Origin: Hyphomicrobiales bacterium
GTDB lineage: Bacteria > Pseudomonadota > Alphaproteobacteria > Rhizobiales > Rhizobiaceae
DNA length: 64,000 nucleotides
NCBI GenBank assembly: GCA_900466875.1
Contig: UBNQ01000038.1
Coordinates: 22,110-86,109 of the forward strand
Direction of reading: 5' to 3'
In this document: positions 34,508 to 43,096 of the stretch, piece after piece
How the letters are laid out: every line of letters begins with the position of its first letter
How positions within the stretch are numbered: position 1 is the stretch's first letter
The notes under the pieces: model-generated
What the model saw: the letters and a program-made list of their open reading frames with translations, nothing else
Database searches by the model: none
What the model was told of the DNA's origin: nothing
Translations under genes and position numbers: made by a program

Positions 34508-35391
34508 GCGCGCACCCCCGATTTCTCCGCATAAGCCTTCACGGCCAGCTCGACGGCACCTGTCAACGCGTCGGCGCGGGGTTCGGAAAGACGTGTCCGG
34601 TGTCGTTCGGCCAGATAGGGCGGATAAAGCGGTGCCAGACCACCGAGCAGGCAGAGTTTGCCCGTTGTCCCGGTGATGGCATGAACCGCATCCAGCGCCT
34701 CATCGACGCCGCTGGCGCCGACTTTCAGAATCCGCAGCGCGGTTTCATCGCCCCGCTCGGCCAATTCGAAGACCTTCGGTGTATAGCGGCCGAAATCGCC
34801 GGGTTTTGCCAGCCGCGCGAAATCGACGATCAGTTCCGGATTGCCGTCGAATTCCGCAAGGATCACCTCGGCCAGATGGCTCATCGGCCGGATCTTGTCG
34901 AATGCGAGCAGTGTTTCCTGCAGCGCGAGCTGCCCGAGCCTTGCGCCGCTGCCGAGGTCGCTGACCTGGAAACCCCAGCCGGCTATGGATCTGAACTGGC
35001 CTTGGTCGCGGATGATGTAGACGGTTCCGGTTCCGACGATGCCGATGGCTCCGTCCTCGTCGCCGATCGCACCCTGCAACGCGATCACACCGTCGGAGAC
35101 GATCTGCGAGCGGGCAAACGGCAGGCGGGTCGTCACATAACCAACCGCATCGCCGACATTGTTGCCGGCAAGTCCGAGAATGGCCTGTGTCGCGTCGAGC
35201 TGCGGTTTCAGTCCCGCATCCTCGAAGGCAAGCCTTGCGGCCTCGGTAATGTGCTTGAGGGCGGTATCGGGGTCGGTCAGGATATTGGATGCGCCGCTCT
35301 TGCCGCGGCCCAGCATTACGCCGTCCGCATCCGCCAGTGCCGCCCGGCAGCTTGTACCACCGCCATCTATCCCAAGAATGAAACCCGTCAT
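34504..35391 (-). CDS. BadF/BadG-type amino-sugar kinase (GlcNAc or MurNAc kinase)
   Basis: The 295-residue product has the ASKHA phosphate motifs LGIDGGGTSCRAALAD at the start and GIVGTGTVYIIRD and SDLGSGARLGQLAL in the middle. The BadF/BadG/BcrA/BcrD fold includes mammalian NAGK and clostridial MurK, which phosphorylate GlcNAc and, for MurK, also MurNAc. The ATG at 35391 was chosen because GGAGG precedes it by five bases. It is the first gene of the minus-strand operon, divergent from murQ, which suggests it supplies MurNAc-6-P or GlcNAc-6-P to this pathway. Confidence 0.82.
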   Translation of the reverse strand: MTGFILGIDGGGTSCRAALADADGVMLGRGKSGASNILTDPDTALKHITEAARLAFEDAGLKPQLDATQAILGLAGNNVGDAVGYVTTRLPFARSQIVSDGVIALQGAIGDEDGAIGIVGTGTVYIIRDQGQFRSIAGWGFQVSDLGSGARLGQLALQETLLAFDKIRPMSHLAEVILAEFDGNPELIVDFARLAKPGDFGRYTPKVFELAERGDETALRILKVGASGVDEALDAVHAITGTTGKLCLLGGLAPLYPPYLAERHRTRLSEPRADALTGAVELAVKAYAEKSGVRA

Positions 35392-35406
35392 CGGTACCTC
35401 CACGGA

Positions 35407-35430
35407 AATGATACCAAAAAAATACCATTT
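35407..35430 (-). promoter_or_regulatory. Operator-like site A, before kinase gene
   Basis: On the minus strand this reads with a TGGTATTTTTTTGGTATCA core and lies 16 bases before the kinase start. It is a 22 of 24 match to the site before murQ, in opposite orientation. Each site contains TGGTAT twice as a direct repeat. Candidate binding site for the GntR protein of this locus. Confidence 0.6.
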
Positions 35431-35552
35431 ACCAAGGATGAAATGACGAAATTACAAAATTCGAGCGTAACAGCCCAGTTTTCCTAATGTTTTAGCTGGT
35501 TGGAGCGCTCGCATGGCCGGACTTGGTAACAATCATTAATTTCCCGCTGGAC

Positions 35553-35576
35553 AATTGGTATTTTTTTGGCATCATT
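35553..35576 (+). promoter_or_regulatory. Operator-like site B, before murQ
   Basis: The plus strand carries the core TGGTATTTTTTTGGCATCA, ending 20 bases before the murQ start. It mirrors site A (35407-35430). A further TTGGTA unit lies on each inner side (35429-35436 and 35522-35529). Confidence 0.6.
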
Positions 35577-35596
35577 TTAACTAGAGGGAGAAACGG

Positions 35597-36520
35597 ATGA
35601 GCCAAAAAGCCACCGAAGCCAAGCATGGAAAAGCGGACGGCCTCGATACGAGCGCGCCGGAGGACATTCTTGCGCTTCTGGCATCAGGCCAGCAGGACGC
35701 GGCCCGTGCGGTGGATGCTGCGATCCCGGCTTTGGCTCAGGCGGCGGAACTGGTTTCCACATCGATACGGGCAGGTCGCAAGCTTGTGTATGTCGGTGCC
35801 GGCAGTTCCGGTCTGATGGCAATGGCCGATGCGCTCGAACTGCCCGGAACCTACGGGATAGCCCGAGAGCAGATCGCGCTTCTGCTTGCCGGTGGCGTAT
35901 CGAGCCTTTCCGACATGGAAGGCGCTCCGGAAGACGATGTGGTGCTTGCCGAAAAAGACGCTTCCGTCATCGCGGAAGGTGATTGCGTGCTTGCCGTTTC
36001 CGCAAGCGGCTCTACCCCATATGTGCTGAAAATTGCCGAAATCGCCCGCAGTCGTGGCGCAAAGGTCGTGGCGCTCGCCAATAATCCGGGTGCGCAGCTT
36101 TTCGAGGGCGCAGACGTGTCCGTCCTGCTCGAAACGCCGCCGGAAGTGGTGGCCGGTTCGACGCGCATGGGCGCCGGCACGGCTCAGAAACTTGCCTTCA
36201 ACATGCTGTCCACGCTCGCGGCCATCAAGCTCGGCCATGTGCATGACGGCCACATGGTCAATTTGCGTGCCGATAACGAGAAACTGCGCATCCGCGCTGT
36301 CGCAATGGTGGCCGAGATTGCCGGTATCGGCTTTGATGAAGCTCGCAAGTGGTTTGGTCAGGCGGATGGGTCGGTCAAGGTGGCCGTGCTGCTGGCCGCC
36401 GGTGCAGCCGATGCGGCTATCGCAAGAGAATTGCTGAATCGTTCCGAACAGGTGTTGAGGAAAGCACTGGCGGAACTGAACATGACGGAAAATACCGTGA
36501 AATGCGCCTCAGGGCGCTAA
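35597..36520 (+). CDS. murQ: N-acetylmuramic acid 6-phosphate etherase
   Basis: MurQ cleaves the lactyl ether of MurNAc-6-P to give GlcNAc-6-P and D-lactate. The 307-residue SIS-domain protein has LVYVGAGSSGLMAMADALEL, VLAVSASGSTPYVL and the family hallmark GSTRMGAGTAQKLAFNMLS with LGHVHDGHMVNL. GAGGGAG precedes the ATG. Its product is the substrate of NagA encoded on the other side of the shared divergent promoter region, and an ABC sugar importer follows at once. Confidence 0.93.
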   Translation: MSQKATEAKHGKADGLDTSAPEDILALLASGQQDAARAVDAAIPALAQAAELVSTSIRAGRKLVYVGAGSSGLMAMADALELPGTYGIAREQIALLLAGGVSSLSDMEGAPEDDVVLAEKDASVIAEGDCVLAVSASGSTPYVLKIAEIARSRGAKVVALANNPGAQLFEGADVSVLLETPPEVVAGSTRMGAGTAQKLAFNMLSTLAAIKLGHVHDGHMVNLRADNEKLRIRAVAMVAEIAGIGFDEARKWFGQADGSVKVAVLLAAGAADAAIARELLNRSEQVLRKALAELNMTENTVKCASGR

Positions 36521-36536
36521 CAACAGGGAGAACATC

Positions 36537-37793
36537 ATGACCCGTCTACTGAAAGGCATGTTTTTCGCCACGACCATGTTTGCTCCGGCAGGCGCGGCTC
36601 TGGCGCAGGACGCATCGCTGACCATCGAAAGCTGGCGCAATGACGACCTGTCGATCTGGCAGGAAAAGCTGATCCCGGCCTTCGAAGCGAAGAACCCCGG
36701 CATCAAGGTGACCTTCGCACCGATGGCGCCGACCGAATACAATTCCGCCGTCAACGCCAAGCTGGAAGCCGGCACCGCCGGCGATCTCATCACCTGCCGC
36801 CCGTTCGACCTGTCGCTTGCCATGTTCCAGAAGGGCCAGCTCGCACCGCTGAACGATCTCGACGGCATCAAGAATTTCTCCGACACGGCCAAGTCCGCCT
36901 GGACCACGGACGACGGCAAGACGACCTTCTGCGTGCCGATGGCATCGGTCATCCACGGCTTCATCTACAACAAGAAGGCGTTCGAAGAGCTGAAGGTCGA
37001 AGTGCCGAAGACCGAAGACGAGTTCTTCGCGCTCTTGGACAAGATCAAGGCCGACGGCAACTACATCCCCCTGGCCATGGGCACCAAGGACCAGTGGGAA
37101 GCCGCGACCATGGGCTATTACAATATCGGTCCGAACGACTGGAAGGGCGAGGAAGGCCGCAAGGCGCTGATTGCCGGCACACAGAAGCTGACCGATGCCG
37201 ACTGGGTCGAGCCCTACAAGACGCTCGCCAAGTGGAAGCCTTATCTCGGCGACGGTTTCGAAGCCCAGACCTATCCGGACAGCCAAAACCTGTTCACGCT
37301 CGGTCGTGCCGCGATCTATCCCGCCGGTTCCTGGGAAATCGCGCCGTTCAAGGCGCAGGCTGATTTCGAAATGGGCGCCTTCCCGCCGCCGGTGAAGAAG
37401 GCCGGCGATACCTGCTACATTTCCGACCATAACGACATCGGCATCGGTTTGAACGCCAAGGGCAAGAACCCGGAAGCGGCAAAGAAATTCCTCGCCTGGG
37501 TCGCTTCGCCGGAATTCGCCACGCTTTACGCCAATTCGCTGCCGGGCTTCTTCAGCCTGAATTCGACGGCGGTGAAGATGGAAGATCCGCTGGCCCAGGA
37601 ATTCGTCTCCTGGCGGCAGAACTGCAAGCCGACCATCCGCCCGAGCGCGGCAATCGTCGGCCGCGGCCAGCCGAACCTCGATCTGGAAATGTGGCGCGTC
37701 TCGGCCAATGTCATCAATGGCAGCGAGACGCCGGAACAGGCGGCGGCAGAGACCCAGAAGGGTTTGGACAGCTGGTACAAGCCGGCGAAGTGA
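36537..37793 (+). CDS. ABC sugar-binding protein
   Basis: The 418-residue protein has a signal peptide ending AGAALAQ and the family 1 solute-binding fold (LTIESWRNDDLSIWQEKLIP, AFEAKNPGIKVTFAPM, LFTLGRAAIYPAGSWEIAPF, CYISDHNDIGIGLNAKGKNP). It follows murQ by 16 bases, so the likely ligand is MurNAc, GlcNAc or a muropeptide-derived or chitin-type sugar. A large extragenic palindrome separates it from the permease genes, which often keeps binding-protein mRNA more abundant than the rest of the operon. Confidence 0.9.
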   Translation: MTRLLKGMFFATTMFAPAGAALAQDASLTIESWRNDDLSIWQEKLIPAFEAKNPGIKVTFAPMAPTEYNSAVNAKLEAGTAGDLITCRPFDLSLAMFQKGQLAPLNDLDGIKNFSDTAKSAWTTDDGKTTFCVPMASVIHGFIYNKKAFEELKVEVPKTEDEFFALLDKIKADGNYIPLAMGTKDQWEAATMGYYNIGPNDWKGEEGRKALIAGTQKLTDADWVEPYKTLAKWKPYLGDGFEAQTYPDSQNLFTLGRAAIYPAGSWEIAPFKAQADFEMGAFPPPVKKAGDTCYISDHNDIGIGLNAKGKNPEAAKKFLAWVASPEFATLYANSLPGFFSLNSTAVKMEDPLAQEFVSWRQNCKPTIRPSAAIVGRGQPNLDLEMWRVSANVINGSETPEQAAAETQKGLDSWYKPAK

Positions 37794-37828
37794 AGCGTTA
37801 AGTCTAGGAGGGCTGCTCCAAATGCAGC

Positions 37829-37944
37829 CCTCATCCCTGTGCTTGTCACAGGGATCCAGTAGCGTCGCGTTTGCGACGCGAGAGACTCCTTTCACGCGAA
37901 AGACTTCGCGTGGCTGGATTCCTGTGACAAGCACAGGAATGAGG
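37829..37944. repeat. Three-way-junction extragenic palindrome inside the operon
   Basis: Two 31-base arms (37829-37859 and 37914-37944) match as inverted copies at 29 of 31 positions. They enclose two hairpins: GCGTCGC with GCGACGC (37862-37879) and CACGCGAA with TTCGCGTG (37893-37912). The predicted RNA is a cloverleaf-like three-way junction. It lies between the binding-protein and first permease genes. Confidence 0.85.
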
Positions 37945-37973
37945 AGTGTTAAGCCGCAAGCCCGGAGCAATCG

Positions 37974-38918
37974 ATGACCGACGTGCCACCTACAGACGCG
38001 CTAGCGATCAAGCGTCCCTTCCGCTGGCACATTCTCGTGTTCCTGGCGCCGGCTTTTCTTGTCTACACGGCAATCATGATCCTGCCGCTGGTCGAGACGC
38101 TGCGGCTGTCGCTTTACAATCTGGTCGACGGCAAGACCGTCTTTGTCGGCCTTAACAATTTCATCACCCTGTTTTCCGATCCGCGACTGGCAGCCAATTT
38201 CTGGAATGCGCTCTGGAACAACCTGATCTTCTTCGTCATCCATATGCTGGTGCAGAACCCGATCGGGGTCGCGCTTGCCGCCATGCTGTCGGTGCCGAAA
38301 CTGCGGTTCGCCACCTTCTACCGCACCGCCATCTTCGTGCCGACGCTTCTCTCCTTCGTCATCGTCGGTTTCATCTGGAAGCTGATCCTTTCGCCGATCT
38401 GGGGCATTGCGCCGGGCATGATGGATTGGGTCGGGCTGAAATGGATGTTTGCTCCCTGGCTCGGCAAGCCGGAAAGCGCTTTGATCACCGTGTCGCTGAT
38501 TTCCGTCTGGCAATATGTCGGCATCCCGATGATGCTGATCTATGCGGCGCTTCTGAATATTCCCGACGAAGTACTGGAAGCTGCCGAATGTGACGGAATT
38601 ACCGGCTGGAGTCAGTTCTGGAAGATCAAGCTGCCGCTGATCCTGCCCTCGATCGGCATCATCTCGATCCTCACCTTCGTCGGCAATTTCAACGCCTTCG
38701 ATCTGGTCTATACGGTGCAGGGCGCGCTTGCGGGGCCTGACGGCTCCACGGATATTCTTGGCACGCTTCTCTACCGCACCTTCTTCGGCTTTCAGAACCA
38801 GATGGGTGACCGCTCCATGGGGGCGACGATCGCCACCGTGATGTTCCTGATCATTCTCGCCGGCGTTTCGCTGTATCTCTTCGTCATCCAGCGGCGTATC
38901 CGTCGCTACCAGTTCTGA
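37974..38918 (+). CDS. ABC sugar importer permease, MalF/UgpA type
   Basis: The 314-residue protein has six hydrophobic segments and the inner-membrane signature EAAECDGITGWSQFWKIKLP with LILPSI about 100 residues from the end, where the cytoplasmic EAA loop docks to the ATPase. It lies 30 bases after the palindromic element and 11 bases before the second permease. Confidence 0.92.
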   Translation: MTDVPPTDALAIKRPFRWHILVFLAPAFLVYTAIMILPLVETLRLSLYNLVDGKTVFVGLNNFITLFSDPRLAANFWNALWNNLIFFVIHMLVQNPIGVALAAMLSVPKLRFATFYRTAIFVPTLLSFVIVGFIWKLILSPIWGIAPGMMDWVGLKWMFAPWLGKPESALITVSLISVWQYVGIPMMLIYAALLNIPDEVLEAAECDGITGWSQFWKIKLPLILPSIGIISILTFVGNFNAFDLVYTVQGALAGPDGSTDILGTLLYRTFFGFQNQMGDRSMGATIATVMFLIILAGVSLYLFVIQRRIRRYQF

Positions 38919-38929
38919 GGAGGCTGACC

Positions 38930-39769
38930 ATGGCCAAGGCCCGCACCTCATACCTGCGCAGCGGATTGATCCATCTCGCACTGATCAGCTACACGCTGAT
39001 CGCGCTCTTCCCGGTCTTCCTGACGCTGGTCAACTCGTTCAAGACCCGCAACGCCATCTTCCGCGAGCCGATGGCGATCCCGACACCCTCGACCTTCAGC
39101 CTTGTCGGCTACGAGACCGTGCTGAAACAGGGCGATTTCATCGGCTATTTCCAGAACAGCCTGATCGTCACCGTCGTGTCGATCGCGCTCGTCCTGCTGT
39201 TCGGCGCAATGGCCGCTTTCGCGCTGTCGGAATATCGCTTTCGCGGCAACCTGGTGATGGGGCTTTATCTGGCGCTCGGCATCATGATCCCGATTCGATT
39301 GGGCACTGTCGCCATCCTGCAGGGCATGGTGGCCGCCGGTCTCGTCAACACGCTGACGGCGCTGGTGCTGGTCTATACGGCGCAAGGACTGCCGCTCGCC
39401 ATCTTCATCCTGTCGGAATTCATGCGAACCGTGTCCGACGATCTGAAAAATGCCGGACGTATCGACGGCCTGTCGGAATACGCGATCTTCTTCCGCCTCG
39501 TTCTGCCACTCGTTAGGCCCGCCATGGCGACGGTTGCCGTTTTCACCATGATCCCGATCTGGAACGACCTGTGGTTCCCGCTGATCCTCGCACCGGGTGA
39601 GGAGACCAAGACGGTGACGCTCGGCGCGCAGATGTTCATCGGCCAGTTCGTCACCAACTGGAATGCGGTCCTCTCGGCACTCTCGCTTGCCATCCTTCCG
39701 GTCCTGGTTCTCTACGTCATCTTCTCACGCCAGCTGATCCGCGGCATCACCTCGGGAGCGGTCAAATGA
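38930..39769 (+). CDS. ABC sugar importer permease, MalG/UgpE type
   Basis: The 279-residue protein has six hydrophobic segments, LVNSFKTRNAIFREPMAIP after the first, and a degenerate EAA loop NAGRIDGLSEYAIFFRLVLP. It partners the preceding permease. Its stop overlaps the next start by four bases. Confidence 0.92.
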   Translation: MAKARTSYLRSGLIHLALISYTLIALFPVFLTLVNSFKTRNAIFREPMAIPTPSTFSLVGYETVLKQGDFIGYFQNSLIVTVVSIALVLLFGAMAAFALSEYRFRGNLVMGLYLALGIMIPIRLGTVAILQGMVAAGLVNTLTALVLVYTAQGLPLAIFILSEFMRTVSDDLKNAGRIDGLSEYAIFFRLVLPLVRPAMATVAVFTMIPIWNDLWFPLILAPGEETKTVTLGAQMFIGQFVTNWNAVLSALSLAILPVLVLYVIFSRQLIRGITSGAVK

Positions 39770-40827
39770 GTGAGCAGAAGCCGATCCGCGTCCTCGTCGC
39801 CGGCCTTGGCAATATGGGGCGCAGCCATGCACTCGCCTATCACAACGATCCGGGCTTCGAGATCGTCGGCCTGGTCAACCGTTCGACGCCGAAGCTCGAT
39901 CCGGCGCTGTCTAACTACAAGATCCACCCGGATTTTCTGACCGCACTCACGGAGCTGAAGCCGGATCTCTGCGCGATCTGCACATATTCCGATAGCCATG
40001 CGGATTATGCCGTTGCCGCTTTCGAGGCCGGCTGCCACGTCTTCGTCGAAAAGCCTCTGGCGACCACGGTCGCCGATGCCGAACGGGCCGTGGCAGCCGC
40101 GAAGGCTGCGGGGAAAAAACTGGTGATCGGTTATATCCTGCGCCACCACCCATCCTGGATCCGGCTGATCGAGGAGGCCCGAAAGCTGGGGCCTCCCTTC
40201 GTCTTTCGCATGAACCTCAACCAGCAGTCCTCCGGCCCGACCTGGGACGTGCACAAGGCGCTGATGAACACGACGCCGCCGATCGTCGATTGCGGCGTGC
40301 ATTATGTCGATGTCATGTGCCAGATCACCGATGCAAAGCCTGTCGAGGTTCGCGGCATGGGCCTGCGCCTCTCCGACGAGATTGCACCGGACATGTATAA
40401 TTACGGCCATCTTCAGGTGATCTTCGACGACAAGTCCCTCGGCTGGTACGAGGCCGGCTGGGGACCGATGATTTCGGAAACTGCTTTCTTCGTAAAAGAT
40501 GTGATGTCGCCAAAAGGCTCGGTGTCGATTGTCATGGATCCGAATGCGAAATCGGACGATATCGACACCCATACGAAAACCTCGGTCATCCGCCTGCACA
40601 GCGCCGAAACCGGTCCGGATGGAAAATTCCTGTCGCCCGATGAGGACATGAAGATGGCCGGCGAGCCGGGCCATCAGCAGCTCTGCGATCTGGAACAGGC
40701 CTATATGCTGAAGGCCATCATCGAAAATATCGATCTCAGCCGACATATGGACGACGCGGTGCAATCGCTGCGTATATGCCTTGCGGCGGACGAAAGTGCC
40801 CGTATCGGCAAGCCGGTCTATCTTTAA
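39766..40827 (+). CDS. Gfo/Idh/MocA-family oxidoreductase
   Basis: The 353-residue protein has an N-terminal Rossmann domain (VLVAGLGNMGRSHALAYHND), the conserved VFVEKPLATTVADAERAV and a C-terminal alpha/beta domain with DCGVHYVDVMCQI supplying the catalytic His. These enzymes oxidise or reduce sugar hydroxyls with NAD(P). Being embedded between permease and ATPase genes, it probably modifies the imported amino sugar or a derivative. The reaction is unknown. Confidence 0.88.
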   Translation: MSEQKPIRVLVAGLGNMGRSHALAYHNDPGFEIVGLVNRSTPKLDPALSNYKIHPDFLTALTELKPDLCAICTYSDSHADYAVAAFEAGCHVFVEKPLATTVADAERAVAAAKAAGKKLVIGYILRHHPSWIRLIEEARKLGPPFVFRMNLNQQSSGPTWDVHKALMNTTPPIVDCGVHYVDVMCQITDAKPVEVRGMGLRLSDEIAPDMYNYGHLQVIFDDKSLGWYEAGWGPMISETAFFVKDVMSPKGSVSIVMDPNAKSDDIDTHTKTSVIRLHSAETGPDGKFLSPDEDMKMAGEPGHQQLCDLEQAYMLKAIIENIDLSRHMDDAVQSLRICLAADESARIGKPVYL

Positions 40828-40840
40828 AGGAATTAAGCTC

Positions 40841-41842
40841 TTGGGTTCGCTGCAACTGTCATCCATCCGCAAGGCCTTTGGCGACCATGAGGTGCTCAAG
40901 GGCATCGATCTCGACGTCAAGGAAGGCGAATTCGTCATCTTCGTCGGACCGTCCGGTTGCGGCAAGTCCACGCTGCTGCGGGTCATTGCCGGTCTCGAGG
41001 ATGCAAGTTCCGGCTCGATCCGCATCGACGGTCAGGAAGTAGCAACCGTGCCGCCCGCCAAGCGCGGCATCGCCATGGTCTTCCAGTCCTATGCGCTGTA
41101 TCCGCACCTGACGGTGAAGGACAATATGGGCCTGGGCCTCAAGCAGGCCGGAACGCCCAAACCGGAGATCGAGGAGCGCGTGGCGAAAGCCTCGTCGATG
41201 CTGTCGCTTGATCCCTATCTCGCCCGCCGCCCGGCGGAGCTTTCCGGTGGCCAGCGGCAGCGCGTCGCGATCGGCCGTGCCATCGTGCGGGAGCCGAGCC
41301 TGTTTCTTTTCGACGAGCCTCTGTCCAATCTGGATGCCGCCCTGCGTGTCCAGACGCGGCTCGAGATCGCCCGCCTGCACCGGCGCCTGAAGGCAACGAT
41401 GATCTACGTCACGCATGACCAGGTCGAGGCGATGACGCTTGCCGACAAGATCGTCGTGCTCAATGCCGGGGCAATCGAGCAGATCGGCTCGCCGATGGAT
41501 CTCTACAACAAACCTGCCAACATCTTCGTCGCCGGTTTCATCGGCTCGCCGCAAATGAATTTTATCCCGGCGGAGAAGCTGGGGGAGGCTGGAGCCAGGA
41601 CAATAGGCATCCGGCCCGAACATATCGCCCTCTCGCGCGAAAACGGCGAGTGGAAGGGCAAGGTCGTGCATGCCGAACATCTCGGCGCCGATACGATCCT
41701 TTATCTCGAAACGGAGACGGCCGGTCTTATAACCGTGCGCCTGTTCGGCGAACACCGGTATGGCCCGGACGATATCGTTTTCGCGACCCCCGACAAGGCA
41801 TCCATGCATCGATTCGACGTGAATGACCGAGCAATCGCATAA
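40841..41842 (+). CDS. ABC sugar importer ATPase, UgpC/MsmX type
   Basis: A TTG start at 40841 follows AAAGGA by nine bases and yields LGSLQLSSIRKAFGDHEVLK, the usual N-terminus; the open frame upstream overlaps the oxidoreductase. The 333-residue ATPase has Walker A VGPSGCGKST, Q-loop MVFQSYALYPHLTV, the signature LSGGQRQRVAIGRA, Walker B LFLFDEPLSNLD and a TOBE-type C-terminal domain (IGIRPEHIAL). It completes the importer. Confidence 0.93.
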   Translation: MGSLQLSSIRKAFGDHEVLKGIDLDVKEGEFVIFVGPSGCGKSTLLRVIAGLEDASSGSIRIDGQEVATVPPAKRGIAMVFQSYALYPHLTVKDNMGLGLKQAGTPKPEIEERVAKASSMLSLDPYLARRPAELSGGQRQRVAIGRAIVREPSLFLFDEPLSNLDAALRVQTRLEIARLHRRLKATMIYVTHDQVEAMTLADKIVVLNAGAIEQIGSPMDLYNKPANIFVAGFIGSPQMNFIPAEKLGEAGARTIGIRPEHIALSRENGEWKGKVVHAEHLGADTILYLETETAGLITVRLFGEHRYGPDDIVFATPDKASMHRFDVNDRAIA

Positions 41843-41962
41843 AAGCCGGAGATGACCAAAAACCGATCCGGTTGCGGCCATCACTGATCCGTGCACACCG
41901 GGTCATGACCCGATGTGAGAACCTTATGCCGCCCTCTGCGTTACCAATGCAGAGGAAACATC

Positions 41963-42220
41963 ATGATAACAGCAAGCATACTGTTCATTGTTTTAGCCGC
42001 GTTCGGCACATTGATCGCACTGGCGATCCGCCAGAAGGCAATCGCATATCGGGATTATTACCGCGATGAAACTGCCTTGAACGAGCTCGGCCTTCAAGGG
42101 CCGAAGCGCTCGAACCTAAATCTGCAGGCAGAATCTACCCGCCTTCGAAATGCCGCGGTGGCCAGGCGCAGGGTCGGCCACGCATGTGTGCCGCAATCGC
42201 GCAAGCTTACGCACGCCTGA
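41963..42220 (+). CDS. Small membrane protein, unknown
   Basis: The 85-residue frame starts at ATG 41963 after AGAGGAAA. It has one hydrophobic helix near the N-terminus (ITASILFIVLAAFGTLIALA) followed by a hydrophilic, basic tail. I do not recognise the family; the tail composition is arginine-rich and low in structure cues. It stands between the sugar ATPase and a tRNA gene. The membrane helix plus a good ribosome-binding site favour a real gene, moderately. Confidence 0.5.
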   Translation: MITASILFIVLAAFGTLIALAIRQKAIAYRDYYRDETALNELGLQGPKRSNLNLQAESTRLRNAAVARRRVGHACVPQSRKLTHA

Positions 42221-42247
42221 AAGCTCTAGTTCAACGTCTGGAAAATT

Positions 42248-42323
<76 letters not shown>

Positions 42324-42433
42324 ATCAGGGTGGTCCGGTATTTTTCCGGTCCTGGGAAACTCCGAAGCATTGTTTGCTCCGGGGTGGCGGCTTATTACTT
42401 CGCCATTTTTCGAAGTGCAAGCCGAAAATTCAA

Positions 42434-42466
42434 ACGCCCGGCAATTTTTCTGAAATTGCCGGGCGT
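42434..42466 (-). terminator. Terminator of the FYDLN-protein gene
   Basis: ACGCCCGGCAATTT (42434-42447) pairs with AAATTGCCGGGCGT (42453-42466) over a five-base loop. On the minus strand it is followed by TTGAATTTT. It lies 10 bases after the 42476 stop. Confidence 0.8.
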
Positions 42467-42475
42467 TAGCATCAA

Positions 42476-42868
42476 TTACTGTTCGTCGTCGTCGCCGCCG
42501 ACGCCGATAATGCCGGTCATGTCGTCGTCGTCTTCGTCTTCCTGCTCAAGGAAAGTGTCGTCTTCGTCGTCGCCGATATCAACGTCATCGTCATCACCCA
42601 TGTCCGGGATGTCGTCGCCGCTGGCCTCGCTGTCGGCGTCTTCCAGCGAAACGACTTCGGCTTCCTGGCTCTCGCTGTCGACTTCCTTGATGTCGTCCTC
42701 GTCTTCGGCAGCCTCTTCCATCTTGATGGCGGCGCTGTTTTCAGCGAAGAAAGACAGCGGCCAGGACTTACCCGTATAAGGGGAGACGACCGGGTCGCGG
42801 TTCAGGTCGTAGAACTTCTTTCCGGTATCCGGGTCGGTACGTTTGGTTCCGAGTTCCGCTTTTGCCAC
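42476..42868 (-). CDS. FYDLN acidic protein (TIGR02300)
   Basis: The 130-residue protein begins with the conserved block AELGTKRTDPDTGKKFYDLN, then RDPVVSPYTGKSWP, which defines the alphaproteobacterial FYDLN_acid family. It then becomes almost wholly acidic, with long Asp/Glu runs. The function is unknown; the N-terminal block resembles a small degenerate zinc-ribbon region. It is divergent from aroA. Confidence 0.92.
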   Translation of the reverse strand: MAKAELGTKRTDPDTGKKFYDLNRDPVVSPYTGKSWPLSFFAENSAAIKMEEAAEDEDDIKEVDSESQEAEVVSLEDADSEASGDDIPDMGDDDDVDIGDDEDDTFLEQEDEDDDDMTGIIGVGGDDDEQ

Positions 42869-43096
42869 TGTTAAGCCTCATAAGCCGGCCGATCAGATCG
42901 GCGCGCCGCATGTGCGGCGATGGATGAATGGGTGAAAAATCTAAGCCGGTCCCCATAAGGCCAACGGGACTTCATGTCAAAGCCAAACTTTCCGGGCTTT
43001 CTTGGCCACCTTGAGCCAACAAGCGGATGACCGCCAAAACGCTTTATGATAACGACGGCGCAAAATTCGCAAACGCTTGAGGAATAGGGACACTCA

